DNA from: Winogradskyella ursingii
GTDB lineage: Bacteria > Bacteroidota > Bacteroidia > Flavobacteriales > Flavobacteriaceae
Length of the DNA stretch: 64,000 nt
NCBI RefSeq assembly: GCF_013403975.1
Contig: NZ_JABFDH010000005.1
Coordinates: 267,082-331,081 of the forward strand
Direction of reading: 5' to 3'
Positions 27,112 through 35,476 of the stretch are shown one piece after another. Position 1 is the first letter of the stretch. The number at the start of each line of letters is the position of its first letter. Made by a program: the position numbers and the translations under genes. The notes beneath the pieces are model-generated. The model did no database searches. It was not told where the DNA came from and saw only the letters and a program-made list of their open reading frames with translations.

Positions 27112-27846
27112 CTAATCTAAAATGACTTTTACAGTTTTGGATTGGTTTTTGTTTTTTAACTTAACAATATATATGCCAGTAGATTGTGACGATAGGTCTA
27201 AATCGATCGATTCAAAATCGTTAAAATCTTTATGCATTACGGTTTGGCCCCAAATATTATAAATGGATATTTCTAATGGGGTGACCGCACCGAAGAGTTG
27301 TAACCTTTTATCCTTAACTATTGTTTTAATGGTATCAAGTTCAGAAGAGTTAACAGATAATGATGAGTCCTTAACAGCATCTACTAAGTCGATAGTTAAG
27401 TCAATAGTTTGGTTGTTTCCTCCTCCTCCAAACTCATTCTGAAAGAGCAGATTGAAACCTAGAACCTCGGTCCCATCAGGTACATTAGAGTAATGTGCAG
27501 CTAAGTTAATAGTTATGCTATAGGTGTTTGGACCAGTAGCAGCGTCGCCATCGGTCAATGATAAAACAGGTTGGGAGCTAAGATCATTAAAACCTGGTGA
27601 ACCTTGAAAGGTGCCAGCAGATGTGGTTAAGCCACCGTACATGTAGATGATTGTCCTATTTTCAGTATAAAAATTATTAATAATGTCTACATCCTCAAAT
27701 ACAATGGTTATTTCTTCGTTTACAGTAGAGGTAGCGGTTATATTCATGGTAGTACCATCATAATTACCAAAAGTTATAACTTCTTGAGCGGCAAGACTCA
27801 AAAAACCAACGCAGAAAATAGATGTAATAATGTAATTTTTTATCAT
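27112..27846 (-). CDS. Secreted protein with type A T9SS sorting domain
   Basis: A 244-residue precursor with signal peptide (CVGFLSLAAQ) and a beta-sandwich cargo of about 130 residues with no catalytic motif. The C-terminal 75 residues form a type A T9SS sorting domain: ISIYNIWGQTVMHKDF, then IDLDLSSQSTGIYIVKLK and the final strand SKTVKVILD. The protein is therefore exported to the cell surface or medium through the gliding-associated type IX system. What the cargo does is unknown. The upstream TAAATTTG on the same strand may be its promoter. Confidence 0.88.
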   Translation of the reverse strand: MIKNYIITSIFCVGFLSLAAQEVITFGNYDGTTMNITATSTVNEEITIVFEDVDIINNFYTENRTIIYMYGGLTTSAGTFQGSPGFNDLSSQPVLSLTDGDAATGPNTYSITINLAAHYSNVPDGTEVLGFNLLFQNEFGGGGNNQTIDLTIDLVDAVKDSSLSVNSSELDTIKTIVKDKRLQLFGAVTPLEISIYNIWGQTVMHKDFNDFESIDLDLSSQSTGIYIVKLKNKNQSKTVKVILD

Positions 27847-27869
27847 AATATTAATATTTAGTGTTTACT

Positions 27870-27877
27870 CAAATTTA
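27870..27877 (-). promoter_or_regulatory. Putative -7 element of the T9SS cargo gene
   Basis: TAAATTTG on the minus strand fits TAnnTTTG, 23 bases before the ATG. No TTG at 19-base spacing. Confidence 0.4.
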
Positions 27878-28022
27878 AAAAGTAAAAAGTATTTTTTTAA
27901 GATTAAACTTTACTACAACGATTTCGTGTTGATAAGTTGTTAGTATTTGTGTTAAAAAATAATGAAGTTAGCATAGGTTTTAAATAGATAACTGTAAAAG
28001 GGTCCGATGTTTTTTTTCCAAC

Positions 28023-28052
28023 TTGCCAAATACGCTATTTATATTATTTTTG
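28023..28052 (+). promoter_or_regulatory. Promoter of the periplasmic chaperone operon
   Basis: TTG at 28023-28025, a 19-bp spacer and TATTTTTG at 28045-28052 give a consensus flavobacterial promoter 28 bases before the first ATG of the operon. Confidence 0.78.
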
Positions 28053-28080
28053 CTAAGCTTCAAAAAAAGAAAATTTAATC

Positions 28081-30024
28081 ATGAATCAAAAGTTTAGAAT
28101 TGCCTTGTTTCTGTTATTGGCATTAAACATATCATTCTCTCAGGATAAGGTTGACGTGTTACTTACCGTAAATGATGAGCCCGTAAAAACGTCTGAATTT
28201 TTAAGGGTTTACAACAAAAATCTAGATTTGGTTAAAGATGAAAGTCAGAAAGATATCGATGGCTACCTTAAATTGTTTATTGAATATCAACTCAAACTAC
28301 AAGAAGCAAAACGATTAAAGTTGAATGAGGAGGAGAAATACCAACGTGAGTTTTCTAATTATAAGAAACAGCTAACAAAGAATTACCTGTCAGAAAATAA
28401 AGTGACAGATGCACTTGTAGAGGAAGCTTACGAGCGGAGTAAACAAGACATAAATGCTTCTCATATTCTGGTACGCTTGGATGAATCTGCGACCGATACC
28501 CTTAATGCATACAATCAAGTTTTGGAGCTTAGGGAAAGAGTGTTAAACGAAGGATTTGACGCGGTCAAGGCTCAAGAGCATAACGGAACTACCATATTTC
28601 TTGAGGACTTGGGTTATTTTTCGGCCTTTAAAATGGTTTATGATTTTGAGAATGCGGCTTATAATACACCAGTTGGCGAAATTTCTATGCCATTTAGAAC
28701 ACAATTTGGATACCACGTTGTTAATGTAAAAGATAAACGATCTTCAAGAGGAACCATTACCGCAGCACATATTATGGTTGCGTTACAACAAAAAGATTCA
28801 ACATTAAATCCTGAGCAACGCATTAATGAAATTTATAAAAAAATAGAGCAAGGTGAAAGTTTTGAAGCCTTAGCCAAACAATTTTCTGATGATAAGAGTT
28901 CAGCCAGAAACGGCGGAAAATTGTCACCCTTTAAGAGCGGACAATTAAGCTCGACTATTTTTGAAGATGTAGCCTTTGGTTTAGATGCGGATGGAGACAT
29001 AAGCAAACCATTTAAGTCCAATTTCGGTTGGCATATTGTTAAAAGAATCGAGCTTGAGCCGATTGCTTCATTTGATGAATTAAAACCTCAATTTGAATCT
29101 AGAGTGCAACGTGATTCTCGATCTAAGCTTATAAATAAAGCAATGATAGAGGAATTGAAAACTCGCTATGAAATCTCTTATGATCCAAATGCAAAGGCAT
29201 ATTTTGATTCTATTCTCAATAACAATTTCTTTAAAGGATCATGGGAACTACCAAAGGATTTTGATGAGAGTAAATTTGTCTTTGCCATTAATACTCAACC
29301 TTTAACGTATAAAGAATTTGGTAACCATCTTTTGGCCGCTCAACGCCTTTACTTAGGAAAAAACACGCCGCTTTCTGACGTGTTGGAAAAAGAATACAAT
29401 TCCTTTTTTGAGAAATCTTTATTAAATTATAGGGAGAATAACCTAGAACTTGAAAGCGAAGAATTTGCTGGTATTATTCAAGAATATAGAGATGGTTTAT
29501 TACTTTTTGACTTAATGGAAAAGGAAGTTTGGAACAAGGCAGCAAAAGATAGTGTAGGTTTACAGAATTATTACCAAGCAAACAAAGGAAATTACAAATG
29601 GAAAGAAAGAGTGGATGTTTTAATTGCGTCTTCAGCTGATAAACTGATTGCCAACGATGTTCTCAGTATGATGAATAAGGGTGTATCGAGAGAGGAAATA
29701 AATAAAACATTAAATTCAGGAACAAAACAAAATATATTATTTACTGCAGGAATTTATAGTGCAGACGATCCCAAATTTCCTAGCAATTTTGTTGTTCATA
29801 AAGGACCAAAATTATATGAATATAATGAAGCCTTTCACGTTATTAACGTTAAAGAAATTGTTCCCGAAAAAATTAAATCCTTGGAAGAAGCCAAAGGAAA
29901 CGTGATTAATGATTATCAGCAAGAACTTGAGGCCGCTTGGCTTGCTCAACTATATGATCGTTTTGATGTAAAAGTGAACAAAAAGGAACTTAAAAGGATA
30001 AAAAAACAAATTAAAAATCAATAG
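28081..30024 (+). CDS. Periplasmic PpiC-type peptidyl-prolyl isomerase, two parvulin domains
   Basis: A 647-residue exported protein (signal peptide LLLALNISFSQ). Two parvulin-type domains are seen at about 130-225 (ASHILVRLDESATD, TQFGYHVVNVKD) and about 235-330 (AAHIMVALQQKDS, SNFGWHIVKRIE), then a long helical C-terminal half. These proteins escort outer-membrane proteins across the periplasm, as SurA and PpiD do. It is the first gene of a tight operon with two more chaperone-like genes, MoxR and a GldL-like mini-protein. The next gene starts directly after its stop codon. Confidence 0.92.
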   Translation: MNQKFRIALFLLLALNISFSQDKVDVLLTVNDEPVKTSEFLRVYNKNLDLVKDESQKDIDGYLKLFIEYQLKLQEAKRLKLNEEEKYQREFSNYKKQLTKNYLSENKVTDALVEEAYERSKQDINASHILVRLDESATDTLNAYNQVLELRERVLNEGFDAVKAQEHNGTTIFLEDLGYFSAFKMVYDFENAAYNTPVGEISMPFRTQFGYHVVNVKDKRSSRGTITAAHIMVALQQKDSTLNPEQRINEIYKKIEQGESFEALAKQFSDDKSSARNGGKLSPFKSGQLSSTIFEDVAFGLDADGDISKPFKSNFGWHIVKRIELEPIASFDELKPQFESRVQRDSRSKLINKAMIEELKTRYEISYDPNAKAYFDSILNNNFFKGSWELPKDFDESKFVFAINTQPLTYKEFGNHLLAAQRLYLGKNTPLSDVLEKEYNSFFEKSLLNYRENNLELESEEFAGIIQEYRDGLLLFDLMEKEVWNKAAKDSVGLQNYYQANKGNYKWKERVDVLIASSADKLIANDVLSMMNKGVSREEINKTLNSGTKQNILFTAGIYSADDPKFPSNFVVHKGPKLYEYNEAFHVINVKEIVPEKIKSLEEAKGNVINDYQQELEAAWLAQLYDRFDVKVNKKELKRIKKQIKNQ

Positions 30025-30876
30025 TTGAAATATTCCCTCTACATCATTTTTTTATTGTTGGCAGTAACAAGTTGTGATCTGTTTAGGCCAGCCGATGACC
30101 GTAGACCCATAGCAAGGGTTAACGACATATATTTATATGAAGAAGATATTGAAAGTATTGTACCTGAGAATGCTACCGAACAAGATAGTGCGCTACTAGT
30201 AAATGCATATATTAATCGATGGGCAAAACAGTTGTTGTTAATGGAAGGAGCAAAAGTTAATCTATCTGAAGAACAACAAAAGGAATTTTCACGCTTGGTA
30301 TCACAATATAAAACAGATCTATATTCTAGAGCATATATGGATGGATTGGTGAACAAAAACATTGACACATTGGTTGCAGAAAGTGAAGCACAAATATTTT
30401 ACGAAGCTAATAAAGAATCATTTAAGTTAAATGATAATTTATTGCAATTCAGATACATTAGTTTGCCGCAGAACACCATTCGATTAGATACTATTGAAAA
30501 ACGGTTTAAAAGATTCGAGCAAAAAGATCAACGCTATCTGGATTCTATTTCGGTTCAATTTAGATCTTATTCACTCAACGATTCAGTATGGATAAAAACG
30601 AGTCAGGTTTTAGATAAAATCCCCGTGCTGAATGCTGAAAACAAAGATCAACTGTTAAAAAAATCTAATTTCTTACGGCTCAAAGATTCATTAAACCTAT
30701 ATTTGGTGCAAGTTAAAGATGTGCGTATGCAGAACGATTATGCACCGCTTGAATACGTTAAATCTTCTATTAAACAAATTGTTATTAACAAGAGAAAATT
30801 AGAGCTCATTAAGCAACTCGAAAATGATATTACAAAAGATGCTATTGAAAACAATCAGTTTCAAACCTACAATTAG
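30025..30876 (+). CDS. PpiC-associated lipoprotein, TTG start
   Basis: A 283-residue lipoprotein: signal MKYSLYIIFLLLAVTSC gives acylated Cys-17. It must start at TTG, since TTG directly follows the TAG stop of the previous gene and no ATG lies before the signal sequence. It has the N-terminal SurA-like helical chaperone region (RVNDIYLYEEDIESIVP and following) but no clear parvulin core. It probably works with its two neighbours in outer-membrane protein or lipoprotein folding. Often annotated as a peptidyl-prolyl isomerase; catalytic activity is doubtful from sequence. Confidence 0.85.
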   Translation: MKYSLYIIFLLLAVTSCDLFRPADDRRPIARVNDIYLYEEDIESIVPENATEQDSALLVNAYINRWAKQLLLMEGAKVNLSEEQQKEFSRLVSQYKTDLYSRAYMDGLVNKNIDTLVAESEAQIFYEANKESFKLNDNLLQFRYISLPQNTIRLDTIEKRFKRFEQKDQRYLDSISVQFRSYSLNDSVWIKTSQVLDKIPVLNAENKDQLLKKSNFLRLKDSLNLYLVQVKDVRMQNDYAPLEYVKSSIKQIVINKRKLELIKQLENDITKDAIENNQFQTYN

Positions 30877-32293
30877 AATTGTTGTATTGTTAGTTGGTTT
30901 GGCCAGCTTCAATTTGGGCAATGCCCAAGAAATTATTGATGATTCCAAGCCAGAAATAAAGACCACAGAAAAAAAGGACAGCATAACATCTAAAACCCGG
31001 ATTAAAGCAGACGGTGTTGCCGCTGTTGTTGGTGATTTTATTGTTTTAGAATCAGATTTAGATCGTGAAATTGCGCAATTGGAAGCACAAGGTGCAGACT
31101 TAGAAGGAATTACAAGATGTGAACTTTTTGGGAGTTTGCTAGAAGGTAAGTTGTACGCCCACCAAGCGATCCAAGATAGTGTAATTGTGAATGAATTATA
31201 CATTCAGTCTCTCGTAGACCAACAAATTGAAGGTATACTAGCACAAACCAAAGGTGATATGCAAGGTTTACTGGAGTTTTATAAAAAAGATTCTGAACAG
31301 GCACTTCGTGACGAAATGTATGAAATCAATAAAAATGGTTACTTGGCACAAGAAATGCAGAAAAAAGTGACTGATGAAATTGAAGTAACACCAGAAGAGG
31401 TACGTCAGTTTTTTAATGATATTCCTAAAGAGGAACGTCCAAGATTTGGTACCGAACTTAAAGTGGCACAAATTGTTGTTATACCTGAGGTGACTGAAGA
31501 TGCTAAGAAGGCGGTTATCGAGAAATTAAAAGGTTTCAAAAAAGATGTTGAAGAAAACGGAGCAAGTTTTACCACAAAAGCTTTGTTTTATTCTGAAGAT
31601 CTAGGTTCTAAAAACAACGGTGGCTTATTGCCAACCATGAACAGAAAACGACCAAGAATGGTAAAAGAATTTAGGGACGTAGCATTTAACTTACAAGAAG
31701 GGCAGATTTCAGAACCATTTCAAACAGATTTTGGTTACCATATCATCTATCTCGAAAAAATTAGGGGACAGGAATATTTTGTGAGACACATACTTTTAAG
31801 ACCTGAAATCACTCAGGAATCTATTGCTGAAGCAAAAGAAGAAATTGACAAAGTCCGCGAAGAAATTGTTGATGGAACTCTAACTTTTGCTGAGGCCGCA
31901 TTTGAATTCAGTGATGAAAAAGAAACCAAATATGAAGGTGGACAATTGACCAACCCTAAAACACAAGATTTCAATTTTGAACTGACCAAAATGGAACCAG
32001 AGCTTTATGCCCAAATTCAAGATTTAAAGGATGGAGAAGTTAGCCCTGTGCTTCAAGATGAAGATCGTGTGAACAGAATTAAATTCAAGATTTTAACCGT
32101 TACCGACAGGATAGATGATCATGAAGCAGATTTTGCCCGTGATTATTTAAAAATTAAAGAATTGGCACTTCAGGATAAACAAATCGAAGCCATTGCAAAA
32201 TGGCAAAAAGAAACCATTGCAGAAACGTATATCAAAATTAATGGTGAGTACAGAAATTGTGAGTTTCAAAGTAATTGGTTAAAAACACAATAA
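30839..32293 (+). CDS. SurA-like periplasmic peptidyl-prolyl isomerase
   Basis: A 484-residue exported chaperone; ATG 30839 gives a standard signal peptide ending NLGNAQ, and a TTG two codons on is an alternative. It overlaps the preceding gene by 38 bp. The N-terminal SurA helical module (about 55-180, GVAAVVGDFIVLESDLDREIAQL) is followed by two parvulin domains (about 195-300, FQTDFGYHIIYLEK; about 305-415, VRHILLRPEI). In SurA this architecture binds unfolded barrel proteins. Three related folding factors in a row suggest a dedicated outer-membrane assembly pathway. Confidence 0.92.
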   Translation: MLLKTISFKPTIRIVVLLVGLASFNLGNAQEIIDDSKPEIKTTEKKDSITSKTRIKADGVAAVVGDFIVLESDLDREIAQLEAQGADLEGITRCELFGSLLEGKLYAHQAIQDSVIVNELYIQSLVDQQIEGILAQTKGDMQGLLEFYKKDSEQALRDEMYEINKNGYLAQEMQKKVTDEIEVTPEEVRQFFNDIPKEERPRFGTELKVAQIVVIPEVTEDAKKAVIEKLKGFKKDVEENGASFTTKALFYSEDLGSKNNGGLLPTMNRKRPRMVKEFRDVAFNLQEGQISEPFQTDFGYHIIYLEKIRGQEYFVRHILLRPEITQESIAEAKEEIDKVREEIVDGTLTFAEAAFEFSDEKETKYEGGQLTNPKTQDFNFELTKMEPELYAQIQDLKDGEVSPVLQDEDRVNRIKFKILTVTDRIDDHEADFARDYLKIKELALQDKQIEAIAKWQKETIAETYIKINGEYRNCEFQSNWLKTQ

Positions 32294-32296
32294 TTT

Positions 32297-33250
32297 ATGT
32301 CCGACGTTGCTGCGATTGAGAATTTTGTCAAGAAATATGCTACGCTTAAAAAAGAAATAGCAAAAGTAATCATTGGTCAGGACGATGTTGTCAATCAAAT
32401 TTTAATCTCTATTTTTTCGGGAGGACATTCATTGTTAATTGGTGTTCCGGGACTAGCAAAAACCTTAATGGTTAATACCATCGCACAGGCTTTGGGTCTG
32501 GATTTTAAACGTATTCAGTTTACACCAGATTTAATGCCAAGTGATATTTTGGGTAGTGAAATTTTGGATGAAAACCGTCAATTTAAATTTATAAAAGGTC
32601 CAATTTTCTCTAACATTATTCTCGCAGACGAAATCAACAGAACACCACCAAAAACGCAAGCAGCTTTGTTAGAAGCAATGCAAGAGCGTTCAGTAACGGT
32701 TGCAGGACATCAATACAAACTCAATTTACCTTATTTTGTTTTGGCAACCCAAAACCCAATAGAACAAGAAGGGACTTACCCGTTGCCTGAAGCTCAATTG
32801 GATCGTTTTATGTTTGCCATAAATTTAGAATATCCATCATTTAAGGAAGAGGTTGAAGTAGTTAAAACCACTACAACAGACATACAACAAACTGTAAACT
32901 CATTATTCACGGCACAAGAGATTATTGATTTTCAAAATGTGATACGTCGAATTCCAGTAGCTGATAATGTAATTGAATACGCAGTTTCACTTGTAGGTAA
33001 AACACGGCCCAATGCATCTACTGCAGCAAATTTGGTAAAAGAATTTGTAGATTGGGGAGCAGGACCAAGAGCTTCTCAAAATTTGATTTTAGCAGCAAAA
33101 ACACATGCTGCAACTACTGGAAAATTCTCGCCAGATATCGAAAATATACAAGCTGTAGCAAAAGGAATTCTTAGACACCGAATTATTAAAAACTACAAAG
33201 CGGAAGCGGAAGGTGTTACAGACGAAAAGATAATTGAGAGTTTGTATTAA
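32297..33250 (+). CDS. MoxR-family AAA+ ATPase
   Basis: A 317-residue cytosolic AAA+ ATPase with Walker A GVPGLAKTLM, Walker B NIILADEINRTPPKTQAALLEAMQER, sensor 1 LATQNPIEQEGTYPLPEAQLDRF and the MoxR C-terminal helical domain. MoxR ATPases mature or activate protein complexes, often with von Willebrand factor A partners. Here no such partner follows; the gene is 3 bp after the SurA-like gene and 5 bp before a GldL-like mini-protein. Link to envelope protein quality control is inference from the operon. Confidence 0.93.
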   Translation: MSDVAAIENFVKKYATLKKEIAKVIIGQDDVVNQILISIFSGGHSLLIGVPGLAKTLMVNTIAQALGLDFKRIQFTPDLMPSDILGSEILDENRQFKFIKGPIFSNIILADEINRTPPKTQAALLEAMQERSVTVAGHQYKLNLPYFVLATQNPIEQEGTYPLPEAQLDRFMFAINLEYPSFKEEVEVVKTTTTDIQQTVNSLFTAQEIIDFQNVIRRIPVADNVIEYAVSLVGKTRPNASTAANLVKEFVDWGAGPRASQNLILAAKTHAATTGKFSPDIENIQAVAKGILRHRIIKNYKAEAEGVTDEKIIESLY

Positions 33251-33255
33251 TAATT

Positions 33256-33456
33256 ATGAAAGCAAAGCTAAAAAGATTAATTCCGGCACTAATATTATTC
33301 ATACTTGGATACGGAATAACAATCGCTGGTGCACTTTTTAAAATTCAACATTGGCCTTATGGTGAAGACCTGCTCTTAATTGGAAGTATATTTGAAATTA
33401 TTGCCATAATAATTGCTGTAATCGTTCTATTTAAAATTTACACTTCTAAGGATTAA
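33256..33456 (+). CDS. GldL-like two-helix mini-protein
   Basis: A 66-residue protein with two membrane helices separated by the hydrophilic turn LFKIQHWPYGEDLL. This helix-turn (ALFKIQHWPYG) resembles the N-terminal part of GldL, the proton channel of the T9SS/gliding motor, but the long cytoplasmic GldL C-terminus is absent. It is therefore not a motor subunit by itself. It could be a paralog or a stray domain. The stop overlaps the stop of the convergent gene by 3 bp. It ends the chaperone/MoxR operon. Confidence 0.7.
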   Translation: MKAKLKRLIPALILFILGYGITIAGALFKIQHWPYGEDLLLIGSIFEIIAIIIAVIVLFKIYTSKD

Positions 33457-35144
33457 TTCCCATCACTTTTTACGGATTTAAAGCCTTCTTTTAGGCTTTC
33501 GCCTCTTAGTTCTGGACAATAACCAAAATATGTTTCAAAGTAATCTATTTGTTGTTGATTGACACAAGGCAGCGGTCCGTTTCCGGTGCTATAAAAAAAC
33601 GTGTCATTATCAGGAGAGTTATATTCAAATCCATTGCAGTTCGCTGTATGAAATACCGTATTCGTTTTGGAGTTACCTTCAGGGTACAACAAATTTTGAA
33701 ATTTAAAGTTACTCAATTCCATTGCAAATCGGTTGTTAGTGTATGATTCTGCCTTGGATTGAAAAAATAAAAAATAACCTGATGCTAACATCGATGTAAT
33801 AACAAAACCAAATCCAATTTTTCTTGAAGTAACAATAGATGAAAAAATGAAAGTAGAAAAGAATATGACAAACACAAAATAGAATCTATATTGAGGAGAG
33901 TTGAACCAAACAATCATCAATTGAAAAATGCCCAAAACATAAATAATCCACAACGCATTCTTTTCTTTTCTTTTATAAATAAAGAACGGAAACAGTAATA
34001 ATAAAAGAACAAAAAGTTTATTAAAAAAACCGTGAAGTTTGGGTAGTGTAAGCCAATATTGAATTTTATCAATTAGTGATAGGTGCGAAATGTCAGTATT
34101 ATAAAAGCCGGCTAATCGTGTGCCACTTTGATAAAAACTTAAGATTTCTTCCGGTAGTTTCCAATCTACAGATGTGATATATAATGCTCCATTTGGAAAA
34201 AATAAATAACCGGAAATGACGTAGTTTTTATAAAGATAAATACCCAAAACCATTACACACAATATAGTATATCTTAAAAAATGGAATTTTAAAATTTTGA
34301 AATGTTTAATAAATAGTATCATTACCAATAGAACTAATACTAAAACAGTCACTTTTATTAAACAAAGAAAAAGTACTAAGCTCAATAGAATAAAAAAATC
34401 ATTGTGACTTATGGAATGATAGTGTTTAATAAACAACAAAAAAATATAAGGCGTTAAAAGAAAGATTATGAGATCTGGTGAAGGTGCGTTTACAAACTGA
34501 AATAAGAAAACGGAGAACAATAAAATCAAGCCAAAATAATAACTTAGATTATCTGTATTTTGTTTTGATTGATTCAATTTTACAATAGACAAAAATCCAA
34601 GGACCATAAATATAAACCCATTTAGATCATTGAAATTATCGCCAAAAAATGAAAAATTTAATCCTGCTTGGAGCGTATGGAACGCAGAATTTTGGCCAAA
34701 AAACACGTGTAGGTTGGCCAATCCTTTGACATAGCCATATTCGTTGATCCATTTTATAGTCTGGATATAATAAGATTCATTATCTATTAAATAGGGCCTT
34801 GTGCTACTCTGGGCCAAAAGTAACAAGACCAACGTGGCAAAAAGCCATTTGTACTTTACCTTTAGATCTTTATATGTCTTATCTAGACTGAAAATTATAA
34901 TTCTTAAATCAGTCTTAAACTTAAAAGCCAATAGAATATTAGTAATCAATATTATAACATAAAACTCTAAATTAAGTCTATAAAAGAATGCAACCACACA
35001 GCATAGTATCGTATAAGAAAACAGACCCAATAAAATTATGATAATATTGCTCTGTGCTTTGACGCCAAAAAGTTTTGAGAATAAAAGCCCAAAATTTAGA
35101 CTCGTAAAAAAAACATAAATCAAGCTTAAAAGAATCAGCAACAT
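33453..35144 (-). CDS. Polytopic membrane protein of the LIC_10190 type
   Basis: A 563-residue protein with about 12-13 hydrophobic helices starting MLLILLSLIYVFFTSLNFGLL, and a periplasmic C-terminal part (about 480-563) with DNDTFFYSTGNGPLPCVNQQ. This fits the LIC_10190-type membrane proteins that resemble GT-C/O-antigen-type integral glycan enzymes. A conserved early loop has SSTRPYLIDNESYY with acidic residues that could be catalytic. It may handle lipid-linked sugars, but no other glycan gene is next to it. The assignment is by recognition of the general pattern. Confidence 0.7.
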   Translation of the reverse strand: MLLILLSLIYVFFTSLNFGLLFSKLFGVKAQSNIIIILLGLFSYTILCCVVAFFYRLNLEFYVIILITNILLAFKFKTDLRIIIFSLDKTYKDLKVKYKWLFATLVLLLLAQSSTRPYLIDNESYYIQTIKWINEYGYVKGLANLHVFFGQNSAFHTLQAGLNFSFFGDNFNDLNGFIFMVLGFLSIVKLNQSKQNTDNLSYYFGLILLFSVFLFQFVNAPSPDLIIFLLTPYIFLLFIKHYHSISHNDFFILLSLVLFLCLIKVTVLVLVLLVMILFIKHFKILKFHFLRYTILCVMVLGIYLYKNYVISGYLFFPNGALYITSVDWKLPEEILSFYQSGTRLAGFYNTDISHLSLIDKIQYWLTLPKLHGFFNKLFVLLLLLFPFFIYKRKEKNALWIIYVLGIFQLMIVWFNSPQYRFYFVFVIFFSTFIFSSIVTSRKIGFGFVITSMLASGYFLFFQSKAESYTNNRFAMELSNFKFQNLLYPEGNSKTNTVFHTANCNGFEYNSPDNDTFFYSTGNGPLPCVNQQQIDYFETYFGYCPELRGESLKEGFKSVKSDGN

Positions 35145-35476
35145 AGAGGTAGTTTAATAAATCACGTTTCAAATAAGAGTAAAAAAACACTTCATCTTAA
35201 GGTTGTAAATTAATCATTCCTAATTTATATGAGTGTATTTTTTTTCTGGTATTTATATTATTTGAGACTTTCTAAAAAAAATCATATTATATTATTGAAA
35301 AAATAAGACATGCTTTATTCGCATATTATCAATAAAAATGTCTTTTCGGTAAATAAAATTTACTAAAAAGAGCAAAACGCCAAAGTATTAATTGATATTT
35401 TTAAAATCCTTAATAATTTCGTAGCTTCGCAACACTTTTACAACCATTAATTAACACCAAAAAACATACAAAATAT
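35145..35476. other. AT-rich divergent intergenic region before aconitase
   Basis: This 332-bp stretch carries no open frame of interest. It contains the inverted repeat at 35305-35344 and, near its right end, a TAGCTTCG element (35422-35429) that may be the -7 box of the aconitase gene with a leader of about 45 bases. Confidence 0.8.
35305..35344. repeat. Hairpin-forming inverted repeat between divergent genes
   Basis: AAGACAT (35305-35311) pairs with ATGTCTT (35338-35344), and TTTATT (35314-35319) with AATAAA (35331-35336). Both flanking genes point away, so it is not a terminator; it could be a regulatory site. Confidence 0.5.

Noticed and set aside
30799..31203. Minus-strand frame across the junction of two chaperone genes
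   Set aside because: Overlaps two well-supported exported proteins on the plus strand; composition typical of a shadow.
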